Source: Anomaloglossus baeobatrachus (Eukaryota > Chordata > Amphibia > Anura > Aromobatidae). Taken from it: 64,000 nt of DNA. The position numbers and the translations under genes are program-made. Where the stretch lies: assembly GCF_048569485.1 (NCBI RefSeq), contig NC_134355.1, forward strand, positions 498,072,133 to 498,136,132, in the 5' to 3' direction. Below the pieces are notes generated by a model. The model searched no databases. It was not told the origin of the DNA and saw only the letters and a list, made by a program, of their open reading frames with translations. Positions 11,298-21,670 of this stretch are shown piece by piece; within the stretch, counting starts at the first letter, position 1; each line of letters opens with the position of its first letter.

Positions 11298-11674
11298 TAG
11301 GGATGAGCGAACCCAAGGTTCGGTGTTTGTCCTAAACACAGACTTTACAAAAAAACAGTTTGAATTCAGAGTTCGGGTGCTTTACGTGTTAACACCACTC
11401 AAGCGAGCATTGCTTGGTTCTCAGCCCAGTGTAAGCCACTTGTAGTGTTTGAATGGCTCACACTCGGGGTAAAAGCATGATTGGATGTAGTGTGCAACAA
11501 AATAAGAAAAATGCAACAACCTCACCCACCCGCTCCCAGAAGTGATCGGTCCAAACTGCCCAACTAGTGACTTCAATTGGAGTTAAGGTCAAGTCTAGGT
11601 TCCAAACCAAACTTTATCTAAAGTCCAGATGAACTCACCAAACCAAACTTCAATTGGTCCACTCCTCATCTCTA
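11298..11674. mobile_element. Short non-autonomous hAT (MITE) with perfect 8-bp duplication
   Basis: A 377-bp element bounded by TAGGGATGAGCG (left) and, on the other strand, TAGAGATGAGGA (right), with identical flanks CTTCTTAC at 11290-11297 and 11675-11682. It is inserted in the Tc1-like copy that starts at 11001. It is non-coding. Confidence 0.85.
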
Positions 11675-11697
11675 CTTCTTACACTTCTCAACTGGAA

Positions 11698-11839
11698 TTT
11701 TGGATCACTTTTCTTTTGCAAACTGCTTGGGGACTCTCATATTTGAAGGGTGCTTTCTACTAACAGCAATTTTAAGACCTCTCCACAGATGTTCAATCGG
11801 AGTTAGGTCTGGACTTATTGCTGATCACTTCAGAACTCT
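11698..11839. repeat. 142-bp direct repeat, left copy
   Basis: A segment of the Tc1-like transposase repeated at 12514-12655 with about two differences. Together the two copies bracket the duplicated block 11846-12513. Confidence 0.85.
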
Positions 11840-11845
11840 ATCTAT

Positions 11846-12340
11846 ATAGCAGGAGCCTAAGTAATTTTTTAAAAATATTTATTTCTTTTTACACTGCCAT
11901 ACAGAAAACTGACTTGAAACAGACACAAAGACAGGGTGGGGGTGGCGCATATAAAGCAGTCTTCAACCAATCACAGACACTGGCACAGAGGGTAGGCCAA
12001 CGACACAGTGAATATTGATGAAGCTTTATAAGCAGGCCCAGAACAGAGTCTGACTGCAGAAGGAATCTCCGGGAAACATGATATGTATAACTATCCTGCT
12101 TTTACTACCATTTACGTTCCGTTTGTAGCCCCCTAGAGCTTACTACAATCATTTTAAAACTCAGAATTTCTCATCCCTACCAATTTGTAAGCGATCCGCT
12201 GTCAAGAGTCAAGTTTGGTAGTTCGGGATCAAGCTCGGCTGCTGAACCAGGTTTGTTTAGTCCATGCTGGTTCGGTGCACCAGAATATTCACAGGTTTGC
12301 TCATCATTAGTACTAAGTACAGGACATACACATATATATC

Positions 12341-12415
<75 letters not shown>

Positions 12416-12513
12416 TAGCTGTAGAACCTGGGCATTGCCTGGGATAGTAACTGTCTCTCTGTCTCTCTCCCAGTCTCTGTCTGTGTGTCACTGTCTGTCT
12501 GTCTCTCTGTCTG
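11846..12513. repeat. Duplicated copy of the 9188-9885 block
   Basis: About 668 bp nearly identical to 9188-9885. It covers the right half of the hAT at 8404-9660, its 8-bp flank, the TA run and the first part of the minus-strand Helitron (CTAG terminus at 12415-12418). Both ends lie inside those elements, so this is a copied DNA segment and not a transposon. It is flanked by 142-bp direct repeats of the host Tc1. Confidence 0.85.
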
Positions 12514-12655
12514 TTTTGGATCACTTTTCTTTTGCAAACTGCTTGGGGACTCTCATATTTGAAGGGTGCTTTCTACTAACAGCAATTTTAAGACCTCTCC
12601 ACAGATGTTCAATGGGAGTTAGGTCTGGACTCATTGCTGATCACTTCAGAACTCT
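12514..12655. repeat. 142-bp direct repeat, right copy
   Basis: Right copy of the Tc1-like segment at 11698-11839, starting TTTTGGATCAC and ending CAGAACTCT. Confidence 0.85.
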
Positions 12656-12659
12656 CCAG

Positions 12660-13603
12660 TAGCGATGAGAAGACCTGTGGAAGTTCAGGTTCACCAGGCT
12701 TGGTCGTACTTTAAAAAAAAGTTCAGTTCAGGACCCAGCTGAAGCATGGCTCTAAACAGCAGAAGCAATTGGACAGTGCCAGCTTCAAGTTCTAAAATCA
12801 CTAAAAACAATGAAATTTTTTTTAAAACAATATGAAAAAATAAAAAAACATAAAAGTTCAAATCACCCCCTTTGCTCCATTGAAAATAAAACAATAAAAA
12901 AATACACATATTTTGTATAATCAAGTTCAGAAATGCCCAATCTATCAAAGTTTCTTTTTATTCTGACTTTTATGAACCACAGACACCTCCTCCAAAATCC
13001 ATCCATTTAAGTTCAGTAAAACCCACTCCTTTTTTTTGTTTTTCTCCATATTGTCTAATCACTAAATTATGCTCAGTAAGCCATGTTTTAACTATATTTT
13101 TTTCCTTTTTTGCAGGTATCTGATAGATGCCTACCCATTATTACCCTTTGGGCTCAATGTTAGTTGTGAATTAAAAATTAAATCAACCTCAAAAGTACTA
13201 CTCCGATTGCCACCTTGCCAGGGCAATTTGAGAGAGCTGGGTAAAGCACCAGATTTGGCACATCTATCAGATGAGCCACTTCTAGTGTGGCTGTGGTCTG
13301 CTAGTTTTAGACTGGGAAGAGCCAAATAACGATAGCTCTTGCCACCCTCATAATACCAGCCGCCAAGTGTCTGCTTTACCTTGGTTTAAAAAACTGCATA
13401 GGTTCCAGTCTATTTTTGATAACCAGACAAAGAAAAGCTGACAGCTGAGGGTTGCAGGACGCAGTTGTCTGTTTTACCCTGGCTATCAAAAATAGGCAGG
13501 AGCACACATAACTTTTTCTTTAGTCCATGTTCAAGTCTGAGTTCCAGACCCCCCTTGTCCTATATGAACTGTGAACTTTACAGTTCGGGTTTGCTTATTC
13601 CTA
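12660..13603. mobile_element. Non-autonomous hAT in the Tc1-like copy
   Basis: Left end TAGCGATGAGAAGACC; right end on the other strand TAGGAATAAGCAAACCCG. Flanks CTCTCCAG and CTTTACTG agree at five of eight positions, as expected for an old duplication. The surrounding Tc1 sequence resumes at 13604. The interior at about 13195-13390 carries the GGGCAATTTG / TAATACCAGCC module found in several other elements of the window. Confidence 0.65.
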
Positions 13604-14129
13604 CTTTACTGCTTTTTGTTTTCATTCATTTGAAGGGGATTTTTAAACTATGTTTAGGGTCATTGTCCAGCTAGAGCTAGGACGTACACCAAGCTTTTTC
13701 ACACTGGGCACTAGATTGCGACCCAAAAGCCTTTGTTAATCTTCATATTTCATGATGCCTTACAATAAGTCAAGGCATCCAATGCCAAAAGCAGCAAAAT
13801 AATGCCAAAACATCTTTGAACCTCCATCATATTTGACTATTAGTTGTGTGTTTTTTGTTTGTAGGCTTTATTCCATTTTTGTTTTATCATGGCCTCATAC
13901 GTTCACAAGACACTTTCCCAAGAAGGATATGACCGTACATTTTGGAAAACTGCAGTCTAACTTTTGTATGATTATTTGTCAGCAGTGGGGTCCTCCTTGG
14001 TCACCTACATAGCAGTTCACTTCATTCAAATGCATATAGATAGATCGCCATGACACTGATGTACCCTGAGTCTGCAGGACAGGTTGAATTTCTTAGGCAT
14101 AGTTTTAGGTACCACATCACATTTGAAGT

Positions 14130-15160
14130 AACTTTGAGAGACCTATGTGACAGAAAACACCCAAAAGTAACAACATTCTAAAAACTGCACTACTCAAATT
14201 GGTTAAAACCTCATACAAGAAGTTTATTAACCCTTTACATGCTTCACAGGAACAAAAGCAATGTGAAAGGAAAAAATGAACAGTTTACTCTTTCCAACAA
14301 AAATGTTATTTTAGCCCCACAATTTGCATTTTCACAAGGGTAACAGGAGAAAATGCATCATACAGTTTGTTAAGCAATTTCTCCTGAGTACACTGATAAA
14401 CCATATGTGGTGGAAAAATACTGTTTGTACGGTCCGCTTTCTAAAAATTGAAATCAAACTATTCAAATAGTTGTGCAATTTCTCTTGAGTATAGGAATAT
14501 TTCATATGTGGTGCAAAACTATTGTATAGCTGGAGCTCAGAAGCAAAGGAACAATATTACAATTTTGTAGTGCAAAATTGTCTGAAATAAATAGCTCAAA
14601 ACCATATTTAAAAAGTTTATTTACCCTTTAGGTGTATCACAGGAAATAAAGCATTGTGAAGGAAAAAATGAACATTTTTCTTTTTTTTACAATAATGTTA
14701 CTTTAGCCTCAAACTTTGCATTTTAAGAATGGTAAGATGAAAAAATAGTGCTTTTTTTTTGTGAAATTTCTCTAGCTTACAAATGGCTCCATATATGGTG
14801 GAAAACTACTGTTTGGGCACACTACAGGAATGCATTTGTATTTTGAAGTGCAAAATTGTCTGGAGTAGAGCCAATATGATGTTTGCAGAGCCTCTTATGT
14901 GCCTAAACAGTAGAAACCCCCTCAAGTGATTCCATTTTGGATCTTATAATATTCCAGGAATTTATCTGGATGTGTGGTCAGCATGTTGATTGCACTGGTA
15001 TTTTACAGAATTTAATAACATTGAACCATGAAAATTAAAAAATATACTTTTACCACAAAAATGTCCTTTCACCTCACATTTTTCAATTTCACAAGGCTAA
15101 CAGGTGAATGTGGACATTAGAGTATGATTTGCTCTTTCTTCTGAGTACACTGATACCCCA
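14130..15160. repeat. Decayed tandem repeat, about 3 units of roughly 390 bp
   Basis: Three diverged units share, in order, TTTATTAACCCTTTA-type, CACAGGAA, AAAATGAACA, TTTGCATTTTCACAAG and CTCCTGAGTACACTGAT words (around 14220, 14610 and 15000). I recognise a common amphibian interspersed or tandem repeat but cannot name it. It is non-coding. Confidence 0.55.
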
Positions 15161-15162
15161 TA

Positions 15163-16030
15163 CAGTTGAAACCAGAAGTGTAAGAAGTATACATACAGTA
15201 TCTAAAATGACACATATGTATGTTTTTCTCACTATCTTACATGAAATCAGAATAAGCCTTTCCCATTTTAGGTCAACTAGGAACCAACATTATTTATGAA
15301 TGTTTCCAGCCAATTTTATTACTTTCTGCAAAGTTAAAATATTACATACACTATAAGTATTATGCCTTTAAACAATATGGGACAGCCCATATGATGATTG
15401 ATGATGTCATGTCTTTGGAAGCTTCTTGTTTATTGACAACATCTGAGTTAATTGGATACACACCTGTGGATGTATTTTAATGCACACCTGAAACACACTG
15501 CTTATTGTGTAGCATCATAGGAAAGTCAAACTAAATCAGCCAAGATTTCAGGAAGAGAATTGTGGACTGGCACAAGTCTGGTTCATCCTTGAGTGCAATT
15601 TCCAAATACCTGAAGGTGCTTCACTCATCTGTACAAACAATTATATGCAAGTAAAACAAGATGGGAATGTCCAGCCATCATAATGCTCAGGAAGATATGG
15701 GTTCTGTGTACCAGAGATAAAGGTGCTGTGGTCACACATGTGTTTGTCAACCCAAGAACAAAAGCAAAAGACCTAGTGAATATGCTGGCAGAAGCTGGTA
15801 AGATTGTGTCATTATCCACAGTGAAATGAGTACTGTATTAACATGAGCTGAAAGGTCAGTCTGCCAGAAAGAACCATTACTCCAAAAGAAACAAATAAAA
15901 AAGCCAGATTAATGTTTGCAAATGCACACAGGAACAAAAACTTTAATATTTGGAGACATGTTCTGTGGTCTGACGACACTAAACTTGAAAAGCTGTAACA
16001 TCATCAAAAAAAGGAACCCAGAAGGGATGG
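15163..16030 (+). pseudogene. Tc1-like transposon remnant, 3' truncated
   Basis: Starts after TA (15161-15162) with CAGTTGAAACCAGAAGTGTA, a recognised Tc1-family terminus. The coding remnant from about 15530 to 16020 keeps ISKYLKVLHSSVQT (helix-turn-helix part), a zone resembling NPRTKAKDLVNMLAEAG, and FGDMFCGLTT, corresponding to the segment before the first catalytic aspartate. Several stops and frameshifts are present and the catalytic C-terminal half and right terminus are absent. Confidence 0.7.
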
Positions 16031-16479
16031 TGAAAGAGGTAGAAACGGAATAGGTTCAGGTGGACGTGGCAGTTTCGACCAAAGAGGCGGCATAGGAAAA
16101 AGAGGTAGCAAACCATTTATTTATTACATTTTCATTGTGATTTTTTTTTTAGGGGTTATTGTATTTCTGGAGTCTCAAAAAAATTGGGCATGACAAATAG
16201 AGTATACGAATGTCTGGTGGTATAATTGTCTACTCAGCCAAATGTACGGACAAGTCCTATGTAATGCATGACTTATTAATTTTAATGAAAGTCAATTTGT
16301 TCACTTGTTAGCTGAGGAGAGGCTGATGAGGATTGCCACCCAGTAATCACCACTGGTCAGAATGTTTGCAACTTGAGGTTGTTGCAGGTACAACAACATG
16401 TATTGGCTCAAGTGTGCCAGGTTTCCCAGAATAAATGGCAGGCTGTCATCCATTGTAGGTGCATGCAATGGCTCCCCTG

Positions 16480-17237
16480 TAACACCCAGTTACACTGCAG
16501 TGATGCCTATGACATAACTTCCTGACCACCATGCTGGGCTTCTTCAACGATGATGAAACAGTTCCCTGGCAGGAAAGTTTGGGGATATGACTGCTTTTTG
16601 CCTAGGAACCCAACCTTGGAGCCCTGTCTGGACAAGAGTACAAATAACAGAGTCAATCTTCCCTCTTCCTCCTGCTCTTTTTCTTCCTGTGCCACCACCT
16701 CATCCATCATGGCGTCATTTTATCCAGCAGGCATAATACCGGTATAGTGATGCTGATTATGGTGTCATCAGCACTAGCCATGTTAAGTGAAGTATTCAAA
16801 GCCGCTCAACTTAGCACACAAGTCCTGCATGGAGGCCCAGTTGTTGAAAGTGAAGTAGTGTTGGTCCACAGAGCGCTTCTGCAGTGTGTGCTGCTGCTTA
16901 AATTGCACAATTGCCTGCTTCTGCTAGCACAATCTCTCCAACATATGGAAGAGGGAAATACCGCTTGTTGGTATGTTGCATATGAGGCAGTGATCGGAAT
17001 GGTCGAAGTGACTCTGTGACATGCAAGGAGCATCGGGGATAGAACACCAAAAGTGTGCACATACTGTCCGCATTTTCAGCAGAAACTAAGATATATGTGG
17101 ATTATTTTTAAGTAAGCGCTGCACCACCAAATTAAGCCCATATACCAGGCAAAAGATGTGTATCAAGCTGCCTAGGCCCAGCGCTGCAAAGAGATTTCAC
17201 TCTTTATCGCACACCTTACATTCATCAACCAGTCATC
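16480..17237 (-). pseudogene. Old hAT transposase remnant, C-terminal half
   Basis: Minus-strand translation gives CDKE then FAALGLGSLIHIF, YGLNLVVQRLLKNNPH and MRTVCAHF, matching the region after the second catalytic aspartate of the young hAT (its residues about 753-807). Further left, STADD-like SADDTIISITIPVLCLLDK matches its residues about 901-920, followed by an acidic insert. Stops and frameshifts are present. It aligns directly after the residues reached by the other half at 41545, so both come from one gene. Confidence 0.75.
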
Positions 17238-18539
17238 TACACTGCCTTGCAAAAGTATTTGGCTCCCTTGAGTTTTTCAACCTTTTCCCACATTTCAGGC
17301 TTCAAACAGAAAGATAAAATTTTTAATGTTATGGTGAAAAATCAACAACAAGTGGGATGTAATTGTGAAGTTGAATGAAACATATTGCTTATTTTAAACT
17401 TTTTAACAAAATAAATAACTGAAAAGTTGGGCGTGCAATATTATACGTTCCCTTTACTTTCAGTGCAGCAAACTCACTCCAGAAGATCATTGAGTATCTC
17501 TGAATGATCCAATGTTGTCCTAAATGACTGATGATGATAAATATAAGCCACCTGTGTGTAATCAAGTCTCCGTGTAAATGCAGCTGCTCTGTGATAGTCT
17601 CATTGTTCTGCTTAAAGCGCAGATAGCATCATGATGACTAGTGTTGAGCTACCCCCCCCTAGTGTTTGAGTTCGGTTCGGTTCGTAGAACGGCGGCTCCG
17701 TTCGACGAACCCCTTCGAACCCCATTGAAAACAATGGCAAGCAAACACAAACACATAAAAACACATTATACTTATACACATACAGTTAATAAACATTGCC
17801 ATTACACTTACAGGTCCTCGCGACGCGTCCTGCACTCTGTCTCCCGCCGCTTTCCCTTCCAATCATTGCTGCACCCTCCCGGTAACCAGCACTGATGATA
17901 GGACCTTCCGTGACTTAAAAATAGCATGTGACCAGTCACGTGTCTATTATCTCATTGGCTACAGACTGGTCACATGGCTAGACGTCATGCTAGGTCCTGT
18001 CAATGCATCTCTCCAGTACGCGGTAGTCATTTGAGCATCTCCGTGTACCGGCGAGATGCTCTGGCACATGGTTGACTTCCCGTCCATGCATGTCGGCACT
18101 CTTTAAAGAGTCAGCCCACATGCAAGGACTGGATGCCACAGCCGGTGAATAATGGACATCACCGTTGCTATAGTAAACCGAATGTCAGCGGTGACATCAC
18201 CGCTTACAGCCCGCAGCCTATGCTAACTTACTGAGTGATTAGACTGCACGGGAGCAGCAGCGTCTTCCTCCCATGCAGTGCTGTCTGATGTAGCAGAGCT
18301 GCATGTGTTGAAAGAGAAAGAAGACAGAAGACCAGGATTGTGGAGGGTTGAGAGGGAGTAATAAACATGGAGTCTCTAATGTGTCTGTGTATTTATTTTT
18401 ATTAAAGTATTTTTTCTGTGGTGTCTTTGTTTTTGACCCTTTATTGGGGATTCTTAAAGGCCGGGTCAAACTTAGCTGACATTAAGAATCTCTGGCTTAA
18501 TACTAGCTAGTAAAACAAAGCTAGTATTAACCCAATAAT

Positions 18540-19690
18540 ACCTAGCGAGGCACCCGGCTTCAGGGCAGCTGGAAGAGTTGGATACAGCACCAGATGATGG
18601 CGCTTCTATGAAAGTGTCATTTTCTGGGGCTGCTGCATACTGCAATTCGCAGAATAGGGGCCAGGAAAGCTCGGGCCAACCTGTGCTGCGGATTCCAATT
18701 CCCAGCTGCCTAGTTGTACCTGGCTGAAAAAAATATAGGGCAAAGAAAACGTCGTTTTTTTTTTTTTAAATTATTTCATGAAATTCATGAAATAATTAAA
18801 AAAAGGGCTTCCCTATATTTTTAGTTCCCAGCCGGGTACAAATAGGTAGCTGGGGGTTGGGGGCAGCCATATCTGCTTGCTGTACCTGGCTAGCACACAA
18901 AAATATGGCGAAGCCCACGTCATTTTTTTGGTGGGCAAAAAACTCCTGCCTACAGTCCTGGAGTATGCTGAGCCTTGTAGTTCTGCAGCTGCTGTCTGCT
19001 TTCCTGCATACACTAGTGAATGGAGCATGTTTAGCATTGTAGTTCTGCAGCTGCTGTCTGCTCTCCTGACTACACTAGTGAATGGAGCATTCTGAGCCTT
19101 GTAGTTCTGCTCCCCCTGTCTCTCCCTCCAGCATACAGTCCTGGATGGAGGATGCTGAGCCTTGTAGTTCTGCAGCTGCTGTCTGCTCTCCTCCATTCAG
19201 ACAGACAGCAGACAGCAGCTGCAGAACTACAAGGCTCAGCATACTCCATCCAGGACTGTATGCATTAGTTTCCCCCCCAAAACATTACATGGGCTTCGCC
19301 ATGCTTTTCTATGCTAGCCAGGTACAGCAGGCAGCTACGGGCTGCCCCGACCCCCAGCTGCCTATTTGAACCCGGCTGGGAACCAAAAATATTGGGAAGC
19401 CCTTTTTTTAAATTATTTCATGAATTTCATGAAATAATTTAAAAAACAAATGACGTGGGCTTCGCCCAATTTTTGTGTCCAGCCAGGTACAACTAGGCAG
19501 CTGGGGATTGGAATCCGCAGCGCAGGTTGCCCAAGCTTTCTGGGCACCCCTGATGCGAATTGCAGTCTGCAGCCGCCCCAGAAAATTGCGCTTTCATAGA
19601 AGCGCCATCTTCTGGCGCTGTATCCAACTCTTCCAGCTGCCCTGGTGACGGGTGGCTCACTGGGTAATAATGGAGTTAGGGCTAGTTGTA
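18540..19690. repeat. Large imperfect palindrome with tandem core
   Basis: The left arm (18540 to about 19190) and right arm (about 19205-19690) are inverted copies: for example GCAGCTGGAAGAGTTGGATA near 18565 against TATCCAACTCTTCCAGCTGC at 19621. The centre is near 19197. The left arm is longer because a unit of about 62 bp ending GTAGTTCTGCAGCTGCTGTC is repeated about four times (near 18970, 19035, 19095, 19155). Inside each arm is a hairpin core TTTCATGAAATTCATGAAAT. Confidence 0.75.
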
Positions 19691-20134
19691 TATTATCAAC
19701 TGGCCCTAAGCCCGAAATCCATGGTGTCACGCCAATATTAGACATGGCCACCATAAATTTCTAGTACAGATAAAAAAAAACACAGCACACAGAAAAATAT
19801 TTTTATTAGAAATAAAACACAACACAATTAGTGACTCCATCTTTATTGAAATAAAGAACAATATTATCTGATCAGTTTGCTGGAAGGCAAAGCGATCAAA
19901 CAATGTGTCAGGTTCAAGGGCCTGAATCAAATTACACAGCAGCTGATTGTACAAACGGCTTTTGTACAATCAGCTGATACATCAGTGCAAAAAACAGAAT
20001 ACACACTTCTGTGCAGACTCCTGTCCGACAGCAGCAGTTGATAGTTTAGCCGGCCGTGCGATAAAAAGCCGGCCTCACCGCTCGACTTATAGTGTCAGCT
20101 GATGCCGTCAGGTGACCGCATCAGCTGATCATCG

Positions 20135-20432
20135 CCATGTCTGAGAGAGAGAAAAAAAGAGAGAAAAGAGACGAGAGGGAAAGAGGAAAGAGAGAGAAAA
20201 GAGAGAGAAAAGAGAAGAGAGAGGGAGAGAGGGAGATAGCAGAGAAAAAGAGAGGAGAGAGAAGAGGAGTTAATAGAGAGAGAGGAGAGAGAGAGAGAAG
20301 AGAGAGAGGAGAGAGAAGAGAATGGGAGAGATAGAGAAGAGAGAGACAATAGAGAGAAGAGAGAGGAGAGATAAGAGGAGAGAAGAGAGAGAGGAGAGAG
20401 AACAGAGAGGAGAGAGAGGAGAGAGCAATGCA
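20135..20432. repeat. GA-rich microsatellite 1
   Basis: AGAGAGAAAAGAG-type purine run of about 300 bp. The Arg/Glu or Ser/Leu frames here are artefacts of the repeat. Confidence 0.9.
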
Positions 20433-20580
20433 GCCTCATTCCATGAACTGCTCCGATTTTATAGGTGTGTCCTGCGGCTCATAGCTGATGTCTGGCTCCT
20501 CCCCTCAGTGCATAATTAAATTAAATTATAATTATAAATAATTAATTATTAAAATTTAAAATTGAAAATAAATTCTTTAC

Positions 20581-20655
20581 CGGGACGGCCGGGACTCGAA
20601 CTTGTGAACTAATTTTCCTTAGGCAGTAGCTCTAACCATTGAGACCATCCCACTC
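20581..20655 (-). other. tRNA-like module, copy 1
   Basis: Minus-strand sequence has a 7-bp acceptor-like pairing (GGGATGG with CCGTCCC), a D-arm like CTCAATGGTTAGAG and a T-loop/B-box like GTTCGAGTCCCGG. The anticodon arm does not fold well and the 5' side of the T stem is not complementary, so it is not a functional tRNA gene. Related modules are at 30349 and 63130, always in the outer hAT family. Confidence 0.55.
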
Positions 20656-20689
20656 TAAATAACAAAGGTTCAACCTTTATTATTTAGAG

Positions 20690-20830
20690 TAGGAGTTGTG
20701 ATACAGTAATCCTCTTTTGTTTGAGAAAGGCTTTTTCCGAAACGCGTTATAATATTTGACGCCTGTACATGGAATTGTTCAATAAAAAGAATTTACATTC
20801 ATAAAGAAGAGTGCCGGTCTTTTTCTTCAT
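20690..20830. other. Retroelement-like insert with hammerhead-like core
   Basis: Sequence absent from the second internal unit at 30430. Contains TTTGAGAAAGGCTTTTTCCGAAACGCGTTA (as 20718-20747, key parts GAGAAAGG and CCGAAACGCG), followed by CAATAAAAAG and GTGCCGGTC. The pattern resembles the degenerate hammerhead motifs (CTGANGA then GAAAC) reported for Penelope-like elements and related repeats. The core differs from the consensus at several positions. Confidence 0.35.
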
Positions 20831-20924
20831 TAATGAAAAGCATAGGAAGATTTGGTAGTCTTGACCTCGCTTTTGCACTTGAGAATCTAGAAGTGGATTA
20901 TTCAGCTACAAAGAGGACAGAGAC

Positions 20925-21349
20925 AGGGAAAAAGAGAGAAAAAGAGAGAAAAAGAGAGAGAAAGAGAGAGAAAGAGAAAAAAAGAGAAAAAGAGACAAAG
21001 AGAAAAAAGAGAAAAAAAGAGAGAAAAAGAGAGAAAGAGTAAAAAAAGAGAGAAAAAGAGATAGAAAGAGAAAAAAGAGAAAAAGAGAGAACAAGAGAGA
21101 AAGAGAAAAAGACAGAAAGAGAAAAAGAGAGAAAAAGAGAGAGAAAGAGAGAGAAAGAGAAAAAAAGAGAGAAAAAGAGAGAAAAAGAGAGAAAGAAAGA
21201 GAAAAAGAGAGAAAGAGTAAAAAAAGAGAGAAAAAGAGAGAAAAAAAGAGAGAAAGAGAGAGAAAGAGAAAAAAAGAGAGAAAAAGAGAAAAAGAGAGAG
21301 AAAGAGAGAGAGAGAAAGATGAGAGAGAGAAGAGAAAGAGGGAAAAGAG
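20925..21349. repeat. GA-rich microsatellite 2, left part
   Basis: GAGAAAAAGAGAGAAAGA-type purine run. The young hAT inserted in its right end; the run continues at 30085-30183. Confidence 0.9.
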
Positions 21350-21670
21350 TAGAGATGAGCGAACCGGTCCCGGTTCGGCTCGAGGTCGGCTCGCCGAACG
21401 GGTGTCCCGTTCGAGTTCGGCTCATCGAACGTTCGACGAACCGAACTCGAACTGCATAGGAAACAATGGCAGGCAATCACAAACACAGAAAAACACCTAG
21501 AAAACACCCTCAAAGGTGTCCAAAAGGTCACAAACAACCCACAACACATGGGAAGGTGACAAGGACATATACTCATGCGAAAACAAAACAGCTGGACAAG
21601 GAAAAAGACGAGGAGACACAGATATAGGCATGGCACGCCCTTCTAAAGTCATGTAAAACACCGCAAGGTG

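Larger units (their letters stand above)
11001..14125 (-). mobile_element. Tc1-like transposon, interrupted three times, left end present
   Basis: The left end starts after TA (10999-11000) with CAGTCATGGGTGAAAGTG. Transposase remnants lie on the minus strand: the segment at 11760-11839 reads as SPDLTPIEHLW, the last catalytic region of DD34E transposases. Own sequence is in 11001-11297, 11675-11839, 12514-12659 and 13604 to about 14125; the rest is inserted material. The last part still aligns by eye with the N-terminal half of a Tc1 gene (words such as CAGCAGTGGGGTCCTCCT). The right terminus was not found, so the copy is truncated. Confidence 0.75.

Noticed and set aside
20581-20655. A genuine tRNA gene
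   Set aside because: The anticodon arm and T stem do not fold and copies occur at fixed places in a transposon family.
20095-21636. Ser/Leu/Phe-rich and Lys/Glu/Arg-rich frames of up to 244 codons
   Set aside because: Translation of GA/CT microsatellites; no domain and no conserved start.
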